Assembly: GCA_038531945.1 (NCBI GenBank)
Contig: JBCBBH010000005.1
Coordinates: forward strand, 1-64,000
Length of the DNA stretch: 64,000 bases
From: CALBPI01 sp038531945
GTDB taxonomy: Bacteria > Pseudomonadota > Gammaproteobacteria > Steroidobacterales > Woeseiaceae
Direction: 5' to 3'
Shown here in pieces: positions 41,773 to 50,300 of this stretch (position 1 is its first letter; the number at the start of each line of letters is the position of its first letter). Both the position numbers and the translations under genes were made by a program. Under the pieces are notes generated by a model. It worked only from the letters and a program-made list of their open reading frames with translations. It ran no database searches and was not told the origin of the DNA.

Positions 41773-42527
41773 ACTTCAGCCTCCGCAGTATGCAGTTTCG
41801 CCGGTCCTTTGATCGACGGGATCAGTGCAGGCACTTCGCGCTTGTACGCTTCGTATTCCGGATGCGCGTTGATCAGATCGCGCTCCTCAAGTTGAATGCC
41901 GATCAGCGTATAAGCGGTCGTCGCGATTGCGAAAAGAAGGTGCGTCACTGTCATGGTCGGTGTGCACCAAAAAACGAAGAACCAGCCGACATACAGCGGG
42001 TGGCGGACCACTCTGTAGATCCACGGCTGCACAAACTTCAGTGGCGTGTAGTCGACTCGGCGGAAATGCTTCCAGGTCTGACGAAGCCCGAACAGGTCAA
42101 AGTGGTTGATAGCAAACGTCGAGAACAGCACGAGACCCCAGCCGAACGCGAAACCGATGTACGACAGTGTGACGGCAGCGGTGCTTTCCAACGACCAGAC
42201 AACGCCACCGAGCGGCTCCCACAGAACAAACAGCAGGATCAACGCTATGCTCGAGGCGAGTACATAGGTGCTGCGTTCCGCCGCTTCCGGGATGAACCTG
42301 TTGAGCCAGCGCTTGAAGAATGGCCGCGCCATCAAACTGTGTTGAACTGCAAATACGCCGAGCAGCAACAGGTTGATGAACAGAGCCGTCCCGAGCGGGG
42401 CTCCCGGCACAGAATCGATGGATTTTGGTACGATCAAGTTGCCGATAAAGCCGATCGAATACAGAAAGGTGGCAAAAAACACGACATAGCTGGTGATGCC
42501 GTACAGCAGGACGAGTAAACGTTTCAT
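41769..42527 (-). CDS. mddA: Membrane methyltransferase, methanethiol S-methyltransferase (MddA)-like (252 aa)
   Basis: The protein has five to six membrane helices with MKRLLVLLYGITSYVVFFATFLYSIGFIGN, FAVQHSLMARPFFKRW and FAINHFDLFGLRQTWKHF. The C-terminal catalytic part PWIYRVVRHPLYVGWFFVFWCTPTMTVTHLLFAIATTAYTLIGIQLEERDL is the isoprenylcysteine methyltransferase/NnrU pattern with RHPLY and E-E-R-D, and its order is that of MddA, which makes dimethyl sulfide from methanethiol with SAM. The family is sure; the exact substrate is by resemblance. ATG 42527 has GAGGAG 7 nt upstream. The 41-aa protein follows. It is divergent from the winged-helix/TPR regulator. Confidence 0.82.
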   Translation of the reverse strand: MKRLLVLLYGITSYVVFFATFLYSIGFIGNLIVPKSIDSVPGAPLGTALFINLLLLGVFAVQHSLMARPFFKRWLNRFIPEAAERSTYVLASSIALILLFVLWEPLGGVVWSLESTAAVTLSYIGFAFGWGLVLFSTFAINHFDLFGLRQTWKHFRRVDYTPLKFVQPWIYRVVRHPLYVGWFFVFWCTPTMTVTHLLFAIATTAYTLIGIQLEERDLINAHPEYEAYKREVPALIPSIKGPAKLHTAEAEV

Positions 42528-42622
42528 TAGGGTTCTCCTCACGGTGTTATTCGCTTTAAGTGATTGAAAATAAAGCGCTCATTGAGCGTGGGGACAGTGT
42601 CGTCTGTCGCGTCGTGGGAGTC

Positions 42623-42677
42623 CTGACCGAGAACTGACCATACGCTGACCATAGGCTGACGATGCGCTGAACGGGTC
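42623..42677. repeat. Five tandem 11-bp direct repeats (CTGACCATACG-like), probable regulator binding array
   Basis: Five units of exactly 11 bp follow one another without gaps: CTGACCGAGAA, CTGACCATACG, CTGACCATAGG, CTGACGATGCG, CTGAACGGGTC. All begin CTGA. The array ends 13 nt before the ATG of the winged-helix/TPR gene at 42691 and covers the space in which its promoter must lie. OmpR/PhoB-type winged helices bind direct repeats with an 11-bp period, and the gene encodes exactly this domain, so it is probably an autoregulatory or co-regulator site (also upstream of mddA). Confidence 0.75.
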
Positions 42678-42690
42678 ATCAGGGGGCAAA

Positions 42691-44952
42691 ATGGCGGATC
42701 CGCAGGCTTCGGTTTTCCGATTTGCCGATTTCGAACTCGACATCAAGGGTCGACAGCTGGTCCGCGGTGGTGATTCCCTCGCGATGGAGCCGCGAGTGTT
42801 CGATCTTCTGGCGTATCTCGTCACGAATCGAGATCGGGCCGTGTCCAAAGACGAGCTTCAGGACGCGCTGTGGGCGCCGATGATCGTGACCGAGACGGCG
42901 TTAACGCGGGCGGTTGGAAAAGCGCGCAAAGCCATCGGTGATGACGCCAACCAACAAAGCATGATTCGTACGGTCCACGGGCACGGTTATCAGTTTGTTG
43001 GTGAGCTGCAGCATCAGGCCGAAGACGATCCTGTTGCTGACTCCGCGACAGAAGCAGAGCCGCAATTGTCCCGGCCGGCTCGTATGCGTTGGCCGCTTGG
43101 AATCGCCGCGCTGGCGGTGCTGTCGCTGGTGGGCGTGCTGTTGCTGTGGCCGTCGCACCCCCCGGCGGGGGGTATTCGACTGGCGATCATGCCGGTACAG
43201 AATCAGACGGGGGATCCAGAGCTCGACTGGGTCCGCTACGGCATGATGGATTTGGCGAACCAGCTATTCGTCGACAACGACGCAATCACCGTGGTTGCGT
43301 CCAGCGATATCGCAAAGTTTTCGGAGAATCGGGGCTGGGCAGGTGAATCGGATCCAACTTCACTTGCGGATGTCCGTACCCGGCTGGCGCGGGCGTATGG
43401 TGCAACGCACATCTTGATCGCCGTGCTCGAGCGCAACGTGGGTGGGCTGCGCTTGAGCTATCTCCTGTTGGATGCGAACGGACGGCGCCGCGAGGCGACG
43501 ATGGTGTCTGAGCAAAGTGCCAGTCTCGCCCACGGGATGGTCCAGGGCGTAACGGGGCTGCTCGGTTTTCGGCGGTACGACGATACGCTGTCGGCGGTTG
43601 ACGACGATCCGTTTATCAATGAAGCCTACGCTCGTGCAATCAACAAGGTACTCGAAGGGAAGCATGCTGAGGCATTGCCACTGCTCGATGTGGTGCTTGG
43701 GCGGAATCCCGCTTTACACCTCGCCAGAATTCATCGAGCGGAGTGTCTATTCATTCTGGGACAGGTTGACGCATCCGAAGTGGCTTATCGGGAGTTGACT
43801 GAAAATCTGGAGATTCAAGCGCAGCCCGGGCTGCACGCGCGATCGTTGACCGGGCTCGCCAAGGTGATCCACGAGACGGGTCGGCTCTCCGAAGCTGAAC
43901 CGATCTACCAGCGCAGTCTCGCGGTCGCAGAAGCGGGCAACGAGCTTGGCGAGGTTGGCCGAGTGCTGATTTCCATGTCCATTCTCGACTACGACCGGCG
44001 CGATTTCTCAGCGGCGAGAGATAAGCTGAATCGCTCAACCTTGGCGTTTCGACGGCTGGAACGCGACATCCTTCCGGGCCAAATCTACTCCAGTCTGGCC
44101 AATATCGCGATGAACGATGGTCGGCTCAGCGAGGCTGAAGATAATGTCCTCCTTGCGCTCGAGAGTTTTCGCGCTGTGGGTGATCGGCGGAACGAGGCGC
44201 TGATTCTGAATAACTACGGTTACCTGCGTCGACTGCAGGGACGATTCAAAGAAGCACTGGTTCTGCACGAACAGTCTCTGGCGCTGCGTCGGGAACTCGG
44301 TGATCGAGTTGGCCAAGGCAGAATCCTCGGCATGCTGTCGACCTTATACGACCGCGACGGACGGCATCAGGAGGCGCGAGATGCGGCCCACGAGGCAGTG
44401 GAAATCGCGCGTTCGGCAAACGATATGATCTATGTAGCTGCGGGTTTATCTCAACTTGCAGCGGCTGACCGCGCTTTAGGCAACATCGAAGCGGCGCGGG
44501 TGGCATTTGAAGAGTCACGTGCCGTGTTCGTCGGCATAGAGGATCACTCGCGAGCTGCTCAGGTGGATCTGCGACTTGCCGAGCTTTTGATGATTGACGG
44601 CGACCTGGAGTCAGCGGATACGATGATCGAAGCCGTGCTAGGCCGGTCTTTGGAGTCCGAGTGGCCAACGCCTGCTGTCGAAGCGATGAGTTACGCGGGC
44701 GATCTTGCTTTGCAACGCGAACAGACGTCGTCCGCGTCGAGTTGGTACCGCCGCGCGTTCGACTACGCGGGAGAGACAGGATTGTCGGGCGAGAAAATCG
44801 ACATCGCGATCAAGCTGGCTAATGTTCACCTCGATCTTGGACAACCCAATGATGTTGAGCCTTTGCTTGGATTTCTGGTCGAGCAAGAATCGACCGCGGA
44901 AATCGAAGCGGTGAAATCCCGCTATCAGGCTCTGATCTCAACGGCTCAATGA
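42691..44952 (+). CDS. Membrane-bound winged-helix (OmpR/CadC-type) regulator with TPR array (753 aa)
   Basis: The N-terminal OmpR-type winged helix (about 5-108) has VFRFADFELDIKGRQLVRGGDSLAMEPRVFDLLAYLV, the recognition helix region TETALTRAVGKARKAIGDD and RTVHGHGYQFVGEL. One membrane helix (about 131-150, WPLGIAALAVLSLVGVLLLWP) leads to a FlgO-like periplasmic domain (about 158-270, RLAIMPVQNQTGDPEL...) and a long TPR array (about 300-740). It is a one-component CadC-like regulator. The five 11-bp repeats directly upstream are a likely binding site. It may control itself and the divergent mddA-like gene. Confidence 0.9.
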   Translation: MADPQASVFRFADFELDIKGRQLVRGGDSLAMEPRVFDLLAYLVTNRDRAVSKDELQDALWAPMIVTETALTRAVGKARKAIGDDANQQSMIRTVHGHGYQFVGELQHQAEDDPVADSATEAEPQLSRPARMRWPLGIAALAVLSLVGVLLLWPSHPPAGGIRLAIMPVQNQTGDPELDWVRYGMMDLANQLFVDNDAITVVASSDIAKFSENRGWAGESDPTSLADVRTRLARAYGATHILIAVLERNVGGLRLSYLLLDANGRRREATMVSEQSASLAHGMVQGVTGLLGFRRYDDTLSAVDDDPFINEAYARAINKVLEGKHAEALPLLDVVLGRNPALHLARIHRAECLFILGQVDASEVAYRELTENLEIQAQPGLHARSLTGLAKVIHETGRLSEAEPIYQRSLAVAEAGNELGEVGRVLISMSILDYDRRDFSAARDKLNRSTLAFRRLERDILPGQIYSSLANIAMNDGRLSEAEDNVLLALESFRAVGDRRNEALILNNYGYLRRLQGRFKEALVLHEQSLALRRELGDRVGQGRILGMLSTLYDRDGRHQEARDAAHEAVEIARSANDMIYVAAGLSQLAAADRALGNIEAARVAFEESRAVFVGIEDHSRAAQVDLRLAELLMIDGDLESADTMIEAVLGRSLESEWPTPAVEAMSYAGDLALQREQTSSASSWYRRAFDYAGETGLSGEKIDIAIKLANVHLDLGQPNDVEPLLGFLVEQESTAEIEAVKSRYQALISTAQ

Positions 44953-45107
44953 TATGGGGAAAGGGCGCCGGATCTTTTTGCCCTGCACCTTGATAGTCGG
45001 ATCACGATCCCGGTGCTCGATTCGGGTCATCAAGATTTTTTTTCGTGAAGTGTGATTTTCTGCGGTGACTTGCGAATAACCGGTTAAACGCATCGGAATC
45101 GAACGCT

Positions 45108-45638
45108 TTGACCAACTCCGGACACAACTTTGCAGATCTACCCGCGGCGCAGGCCGAGTTTTCTGCCAAGTTGGAGCAGCATCGCGGCATTGTCTCGAAG
45201 ATTGTCTTCACGTATTGCTCGAATCCGGAAGACAGGAAGGAGCTCGCGCAGGAAATCGCAGCTCAACTCTGGCGGAGCTATCGAACCTATGACTCAGACC
45301 GGGCATTTTCCACATGGATGTACCGCGTCGCGCTGAATGTCGCGATTTCATGGGTGCGTCGACATGCCCGTCGTATTCGGCACGTTGTTGAGGTCGGTGG
45401 TGCCGTTGACGATATCGCAGCACCCGAAAGAGCACAGGATTCCCGAGCCCAGGTGCTGCGGTCCGTTATTGCGACGCTCGATCCGATGAACCGTGCGTTG
45501 CTGGCTTTGTATCTAGAGGCTCGCAGCTATCGTGAGATCAGTGAAATCCTCGGTATATCGGAGACCAACGTTGCTACCAAAATCTCGCGTCTGAAACGGC
45601 GCGTCGTCAAGCAAACCCAAGATCTCGAGCGGGAGTAA
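45108..45638 (+). CDS. ECF-type RNA polymerase sigma factor (176 aa)
   Basis: Sigma region 2 (about 20-95) has CSNPEDRKELAQEIAAQLWRSYRTYDSDRAFSTWMYRVALNVAISWVRR, and region 4 (about 120-172) has LDPMNRALLALYLEARSYREISEILGISETNVATKISRLKRRV. The start is TTG at 45108, with only weak ribosome-binding sequence. The next gene begins 7 nt later and encodes a membrane protein that may be its partner or target, as is common for ECF factors. A typical anti-sigma zinc motif is not seen in that partner. Confidence 0.92.
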   Translation: MTNSGHNFADLPAAQAEFSAKLEQHRGIVSKIVFTYCSNPEDRKELAQEIAAQLWRSYRTYDSDRAFSTWMYRVALNVAISWVRRHARRIRHVVEVGGAVDDIAAPERAQDSRAQVLRSVIATLDPMNRALLALYLEARSYREISEILGISETNVATKISRLKRRVVKQTQDLERE

Positions 45639-45645
45639 ACAACAA

Positions 45646-46305
45646 ATGAACCTGGATGAATTGAAACCTGCATGGAATGAACTTGAGCATCGAGTTATCG
45701 CGCAACAGACGGTGATCGATGAACTGTTGTTGAAGCAAACCAGTCGTGATGTTCAGAAGAGCATCAAACCTCTGATGTTTGGGCAGATCGCTCAGATCGT
45801 TATCGGCGTGGCACTAGCTGGCCTTGGGGCGCAGTTCTGGATTCCGAGAACAGGGATTTCGCTCTTCCTGGTGTCCGGGCTGATCACGCATCTTTACGGT
45901 GTCGCACTGATCATCAACGGTATCCGAGTCCTCAGGAAAGTGTTGGCGGTCAACTTCAGCGGCCCGGTGTTAGTGGTTCAAAAGGGTATCGCTGAGATCG
46001 AAAGCACCTACGTGACCAGCGGCTGGGTTTTGGGTCTACCGTGGTGGTTGCTATGGATTCCGATTTCGATTGTGATCCTGACGTTTGCGGGAATCGATCT
46101 GTTGCGGGTGGAGCCAAGCACGTGGTTGATTCCTAACATCGTTATCGGGGTTTTGGGAATGGTTGCTACCGTATTCGGCTACCGCTACTTGCGGTCGAAC
46201 GCAAACCCGGAGGTTCAGTCGCGTCTGGATCGAATGGTCGCAGGTGTCAGCATTCAGGAAGCCAAGGCACGGTTGGCAGATTTCGAGCAATTCGAGCGCG
46301 AGTAG
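45646..46305 (+). CDS. Membrane protein encoded with ECF sigma factor (219 aa)
   Basis: An N-terminal amphipathic helix (MNLDELKPAWNELEHRVIAQQTVIDELLLKQTSRD) is followed by four membrane helices (about 43-63, 70-92, 127-145, 155-178) and a cytosolic tail NPEVQSRLDRMVAGVSIQEAKARLADFEQFERE. No zinc-binding anti-sigma motif is present. Its immediate position after the ECF gene suggests it binds or controls the factor, by analogy with other ECF/membrane pairs, but the family is not one I know. Confidence 0.75.
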   Translation: MNLDELKPAWNELEHRVIAQQTVIDELLLKQTSRDVQKSIKPLMFGQIAQIVIGVALAGLGAQFWIPRTGISLFLVSGLITHLYGVALIINGIRVLRKVLAVNFSGPVLVVQKGIAEIESTYVTSGWVLGLPWWLLWIPISIVILTFAGIDLLRVEPSTWLIPNIVIGVLGMVATVFGYRYLRSNANPEVQSRLDRMVAGVSIQEAKARLADFEQFERE

Positions 46306-46306
46306 G

Positions 46307-46360
46307 ATCAGGGCGCCACGACTGCGACGAAACGTAGCCCCGTTGCAGTACTGCCCTGAT
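46307..46360 (+). other. Extended hairpin before the exported protein gene
   Basis: Two nested inverted repeats lie here: outer ATCAGGGC (46307-46314) with GCCCTGAT (46353-46360), inner ACTGC (46321-46325) with GCAGT (46345-46349). Together they can form a long imperfect stem. The hairpin begins right after the stop of the membrane partner gene and ends 49 nt before the next ATG. It has no U-run, so a regulatory or mRNA-processing role is as likely as a terminator. Confidence 0.45.
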
Positions 46361-46409
46361 GAGAGCGATGATGCTCCTCGACGACCGATCGATCATGAGG
46401 AAAAAAACA

Positions 46410-46886
46410 ATGAAGAATAGTCGTACCGTTGCAGCGCTTGCCAGTGTGGTTCTACTCGGCGGAGGTTTTGCTGCCTGCGCTGACGAGACACCCGCCAACC
46501 AGAACATGGTCTTCGAGTTCGAAGCTGCGACCAACGCAAGCGGCAACTGCACACCAAAACGGGTGGTCCGCGCGTACGTTGAGGCGTCTGGCTTACATGC
46601 GATTCGCGGCGAGACCAAGTTCATTCTGCCAACAGGCACGACAGAGATTCCGTTTCAGGCGGTGTTCCGTGGTTACAACGATGAGGGGCGGTCGCGCGAT
46701 AGAGCGACAAGTATGCTCAACTACGATGGATTGTGTGAGGAACTCACCATCGACATTACGATCGAGTTTTGCGAGTACTACGGTGACGAGGGTCGTGAGA
46801 AACGCGCTTGTCCGGCGATTGACCTGACCGGTGATGAAGCCTTCGCGGCAATCAATATCAATCGAGAAGATCTGTCGTCCGATTAG
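46410..46886 (+). CDS. Exported (possibly lipid-anchored) protein of unknown function (158 aa)
   Basis: ATG 46410 has GAGG 9 nt upstream and gives a signal sequence MKNSRTVAALASVVLLGGGFAAC with a borderline lipobox (FAAC). The mature part contains NMVFEFEAATNASGNCTPKRVVRAYVEASG, a strand ETKFILPTGTTEIPFQAVFRGYND and a Cys-rich end (GLCEELTIDITIEFCEYYGDEGREKRACPAID). The Cys residues likely form disulphides. No known family. It may be in the transcript of the ECF unit. Confidence 0.65.
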   Translation: MKNSRTVAALASVVLLGGGFAACADETPANQNMVFEFEAATNASGNCTPKRVVRAYVEASGLHAIRGETKFILPTGTTEIPFQAVFRGYNDEGRSRDRATSMLNYDGLCEELTIDITIEFCEYYGDEGREKRACPAIDLTGDEAFAAININREDLSSD

Positions 46887-46887
46887 A

Positions 46888-47301
46888 TCAATCCGACACC
46901 TCGTAGTGCGGTTCCACAACTTCGCCGGTCATTCCGTCAACTATCACGAGTTGACCCTGGTACAGCACGCTGAAGTAATAACGCTTGGAGGCGTCGGTCG
47001 GAGTCCATGTGACCGGCGGTGACTGGTCTACCGCGACGACCTCGCTGTTGGACAGCTTGTGTGTCAATTGCGTGTTCGCGAACACCATCGCTCCCATGCC
47101 CTCGCTATTGGATTGCCAAGCGATGATGTAGTTGCCGTTGGTGGCTCGCGTGACACGCACCTCGAGCGCATCCGCCGATGCGTTAGTGTTTGGTCGAATT
47201 TGTGCGAGAACCTCGGAAGTGCCGCTATTCTTGTTACAGGCGGACAAAAAAACGACGGCTAGGATCAGCGTCGACAAGCGAATGCGTTTTGGTAAGTACA
47301 C
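46888..47301 (-). CDS. Lipoprotein, unknown function (137 aa)
   Basis: Start GTG 47301 gives MYLPKRIRLSTLILAVVFLSAC, a lipoprotein signal (lipobox LSAC). A TTG at 47325 is in frame but has no better site. The mature part is beta-rich: SEVLAQIRPNTNASADALEVRVTRATNGNYIIAWQSNSEGMGAM and KRYYFSVLYQGQLVIVDGMTGEVVEPHYEVSD, as in small proteins with a VxG...YxxAW pattern. It converges with the previous gene (1 nt apart). Confidence 0.6.
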   Translation of the reverse strand: MYLPKRIRLSTLILAVVFLSACNKNSGTSEVLAQIRPNTNASADALEVRVTRATNGNYIIAWQSNSEGMGAMVFANTQLTHKLSNSEVVAVDQSPPVTWTPTDASKRYYFSVLYQGQLVIVDGMTGEVVEPHYEVSD

Positions 47302-47336
47302 GTCTAAATGCCAGCCCGGAAGCAAAAATGAAAAAA

Positions 47337-47362
47337 GGGCCGTGAGAATGCTCTCACGGCCC
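47337..47362 (-). terminator. Strong rho-independent terminator after the nuclease gene
   Basis: The stem GGGCCGTGAGA / TCTCACGGCCC (11 bp, perfect) has an ATGC loop; on the minus strand the U-run is TTTTTT (plus-strand A6 at 47331-47336). It lies 25 nt after the nuclease stop. Confidence 0.9.
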
Positions 47363-47387
47363 TTTCCAGTTTCACGTCTCGCGAATC

Positions 47388-50300
47388 TTAGTTCCCGAGA
47401 CTAAACCTCACGATCACAGGATCATGATCCGACGATACTTCGCCATCAATCTCCGGTGCGTCGACAACTGCGTGAACCGCATCGTATTCCGCCGGCAACA
47501 ACGACGGTGTGACCAGAATATGGTCCAGCGCCTGGGAGTTACCGTTGAAGATGAAGGTGTACGCGTCCTGCACATCCATGTTGGTGAGGTTTACGAGGCC
47601 AGCAGCTTCCAGCGCGAGTAGCGGCGGACGGAACTCAAACTCGTTAAGATCGCCGAGCACAACGACGCGTGCGTCCGCGTCGATTGCGAGGATATCGCTA
47701 ACGAAGTTTGCAACCACCTGGGCTTGTTCGGTTCTTGGCGCCTCAGACGGCACCAGTGGTGCCTGGTTGAAGCCAAAGATCGGGTTGTCCCCGCCTTTCG
47801 AACGGAAGTGGTTGTTGATCACGATGATGTCTTTTCCGTAGGCACGGAATTGCATCGTCAGCGGTTTGCGAGAATTCACAAACGCCGCGTTCTCCGGATC
47901 GATGTATCCCGGACTAAACGTCAATTGAGGACCAGGACGCTTGTTCTGGAATATCGTGTTTGCGGTCGTTGCATCGGCCCCCGCACGGAAGATCGGCTGG
48001 GCGATCTTCTGGTTGTACAAGAACACGTTGCGGATATTCCCGCCAGGCTGGCCGCCGTTGGTACCGTCTACCGGTGGGATCTCGATGAAGCGATAGTTCG
48101 GTCCCCCGGCGTTGCGGATCGCTGCGATCAGCGTCTGCAACGTCAGGTCGGCGTCGACCACGCCATCGTCGGTCGGGCCAGAGCTATCCTGAATCTCTTG
48201 CAGACCGATGATGTCCGGGCTGCGCATGCTCTTCACGATAATCTTCGCGATGTTGGCAAACTGTCCGCCTTCCGCGTCGGAAGGATCCAGGTTCAACACG
48301 TTGAAGGAGGCCACCGTCAACTCTTTTCTACGGGCTTTCGACTTGAGGTCTGTGACCTCTGCGACAAACGGCGCTTCGCTTCCAGCGATTTCGTTTAGCG
48401 TCTGGAAGATGTACTTGCCGAAGCTGTACGTCACCACCGCGTCGATGTCGCTGCCTACCGTGTCACCCGTCGAGAAGTCACCCGTTTCCGCGAGGCGGTT
48501 ACCGACTACCTGGTACTCGGGATTGAAATCGCCTTCGGTGATTCGAACCCCACCGGATACGGTCGGCAGATTGATGCCAGCGCCAAGGTCAGGTGCGACG
48601 TAAAACTCGCGGTTACCTGCGCCACCAGATCCGAATACGCGTGAGGACGCAACCACCGTCGGTGCTTCAATGCGGGTGAGCATGCCTTCCAGACTTTCGT
48701 AGAAATCAACACCGTCATTCACTGGATCGAAGCTCGCGACCGGGTCGGACTCGATGTTGATAGTCTCCAGACCTGCAGTCGCTGCATCGTCGTCGACGAC
48801 AACGTTCGGCGGCACACGACCGGCAGCGCCGATGATGACCGGCGCTGGCAGAGCGCTACCCGCGGCGATGACCGTGATTTCCTCGGTGCCGCTCAACTGG
48901 GTGATCGACAATCCGGAGGAGCCAGGCCGGAATTCGCTGACAGTCGCAAGAATTTCGATGCTGTCGGCAACGGCGACCGTGGGTGCACCACCGGTGAACA
49001 CGAAGATGCCGTCGGACGTTGCGATGTCGCTGTCGCCCAAGGCGTCCTGCAGATAGAAACCATTGCTGTCGACTGCGGTCACCACGCCTGACGTTGTTAC
49101 ACGCTCACCAACGAATGCTGAAGTGTGTCCCGCCCCCTGAATCTCAGGAATGGTCAGTGGGATCGCCGGGTTTTGCACCAGACCTGAGTTGGTCGGCGTC
49201 GGTGCCGGGTCGCTCAGGAAGAAACTCAGCAGTGCAAACTCAGGACCGCCATCCTGCAACGCGCCCGTCTCGTCCGCGCGGAAGAAACCCGCCGGCAGGA
49301 AGCTGCCGTCAGGGCCAATCGTCACAGCAGGCTCGAAAGGTTCGCCAGCACGGTTGGGTGCGTCGGCCTCGCCTGAGTCGACCACGAAAATTGAATCGGC
49401 GATATCGCCATTGGCTTGTACCAGTATCAGCGTGTAAGAGCCGTTCTCGATTGCGTTGCTGGGCAGTGTTTGGTCGCCGGCTTCACCGAAAGCCGCGACC
49501 GCCGCCTCGGTTGCGAGCAGGTAGTGACCGCCTGGTGCAATCGTGACACCACTGTCGATAACGTACGGACTGCCCGCATCTGCGCCACCGAAGCTTGTGC
49601 CGTCGTCGGAATCCCAGAGCTCGATGCTCCAGCCACTGATGTCGACCGGCGATGTGCCAGCGTTGTAGAGCTCGATGAACTCGTTGTCAGGACCGGTGTT
49701 GCTGCCGAGCACTTCGTTGATTACGACCGCCGGACCGCCGGGATTGATCGCGCCTTCGCTAACAATCAGGTTACGTGCCGCATAGGCTTCGGAGCCGCCA
49801 TCACCGCTGCCGGTGAATTCGATCGTCAGGCTGTTGCCGATGGTCGGCAAGGTAACGGAGAACGTGATGAACTCGTCGTTGAGCAACACGCTGTTCACGA
49901 CCAGCGGATCGTTCAACTCCGGCGTCGCGCCGCCTTCCATGGTGTAGGTCTGAACGGCATCTTCGTCGACCACTGGCTGGAACAGCGTCTCGAACGCCCC
50001 GCCGTCAATGGAATAGCGCCACTCAAAAGAATCGGACGTCTCGAAGTCGCCCATTGCTGCCATATCGACGGATACGGTCAGCTCGGCTGCGGTAGAGACA
50101 TCGAATACCCAGGTGGCTGTTGCGGGGCCGGTTGGGTTCGCACCGTTGACCGTGTCGACCATGCTGAAGAAGGTGTCGGTCGGCGCGGTGGTTGAATCAA
50201 TAATGCCAAGGGTGTCACCCGCAAACGGGCTGCCACTGATTCCGACCACGCTGTCATCCGCGATTGCGAAAGGCACGCCTGCAGATTGTGGCCAACTGCC

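Noticed and set aside
41790..42518. Plus-strand frame of 242 codons opposite the mddA-like gene
   Set aside because: It has a high content of Arg, Gln and Asp, no domain and no start signal, and the minus strand is a clear membrane enzyme.
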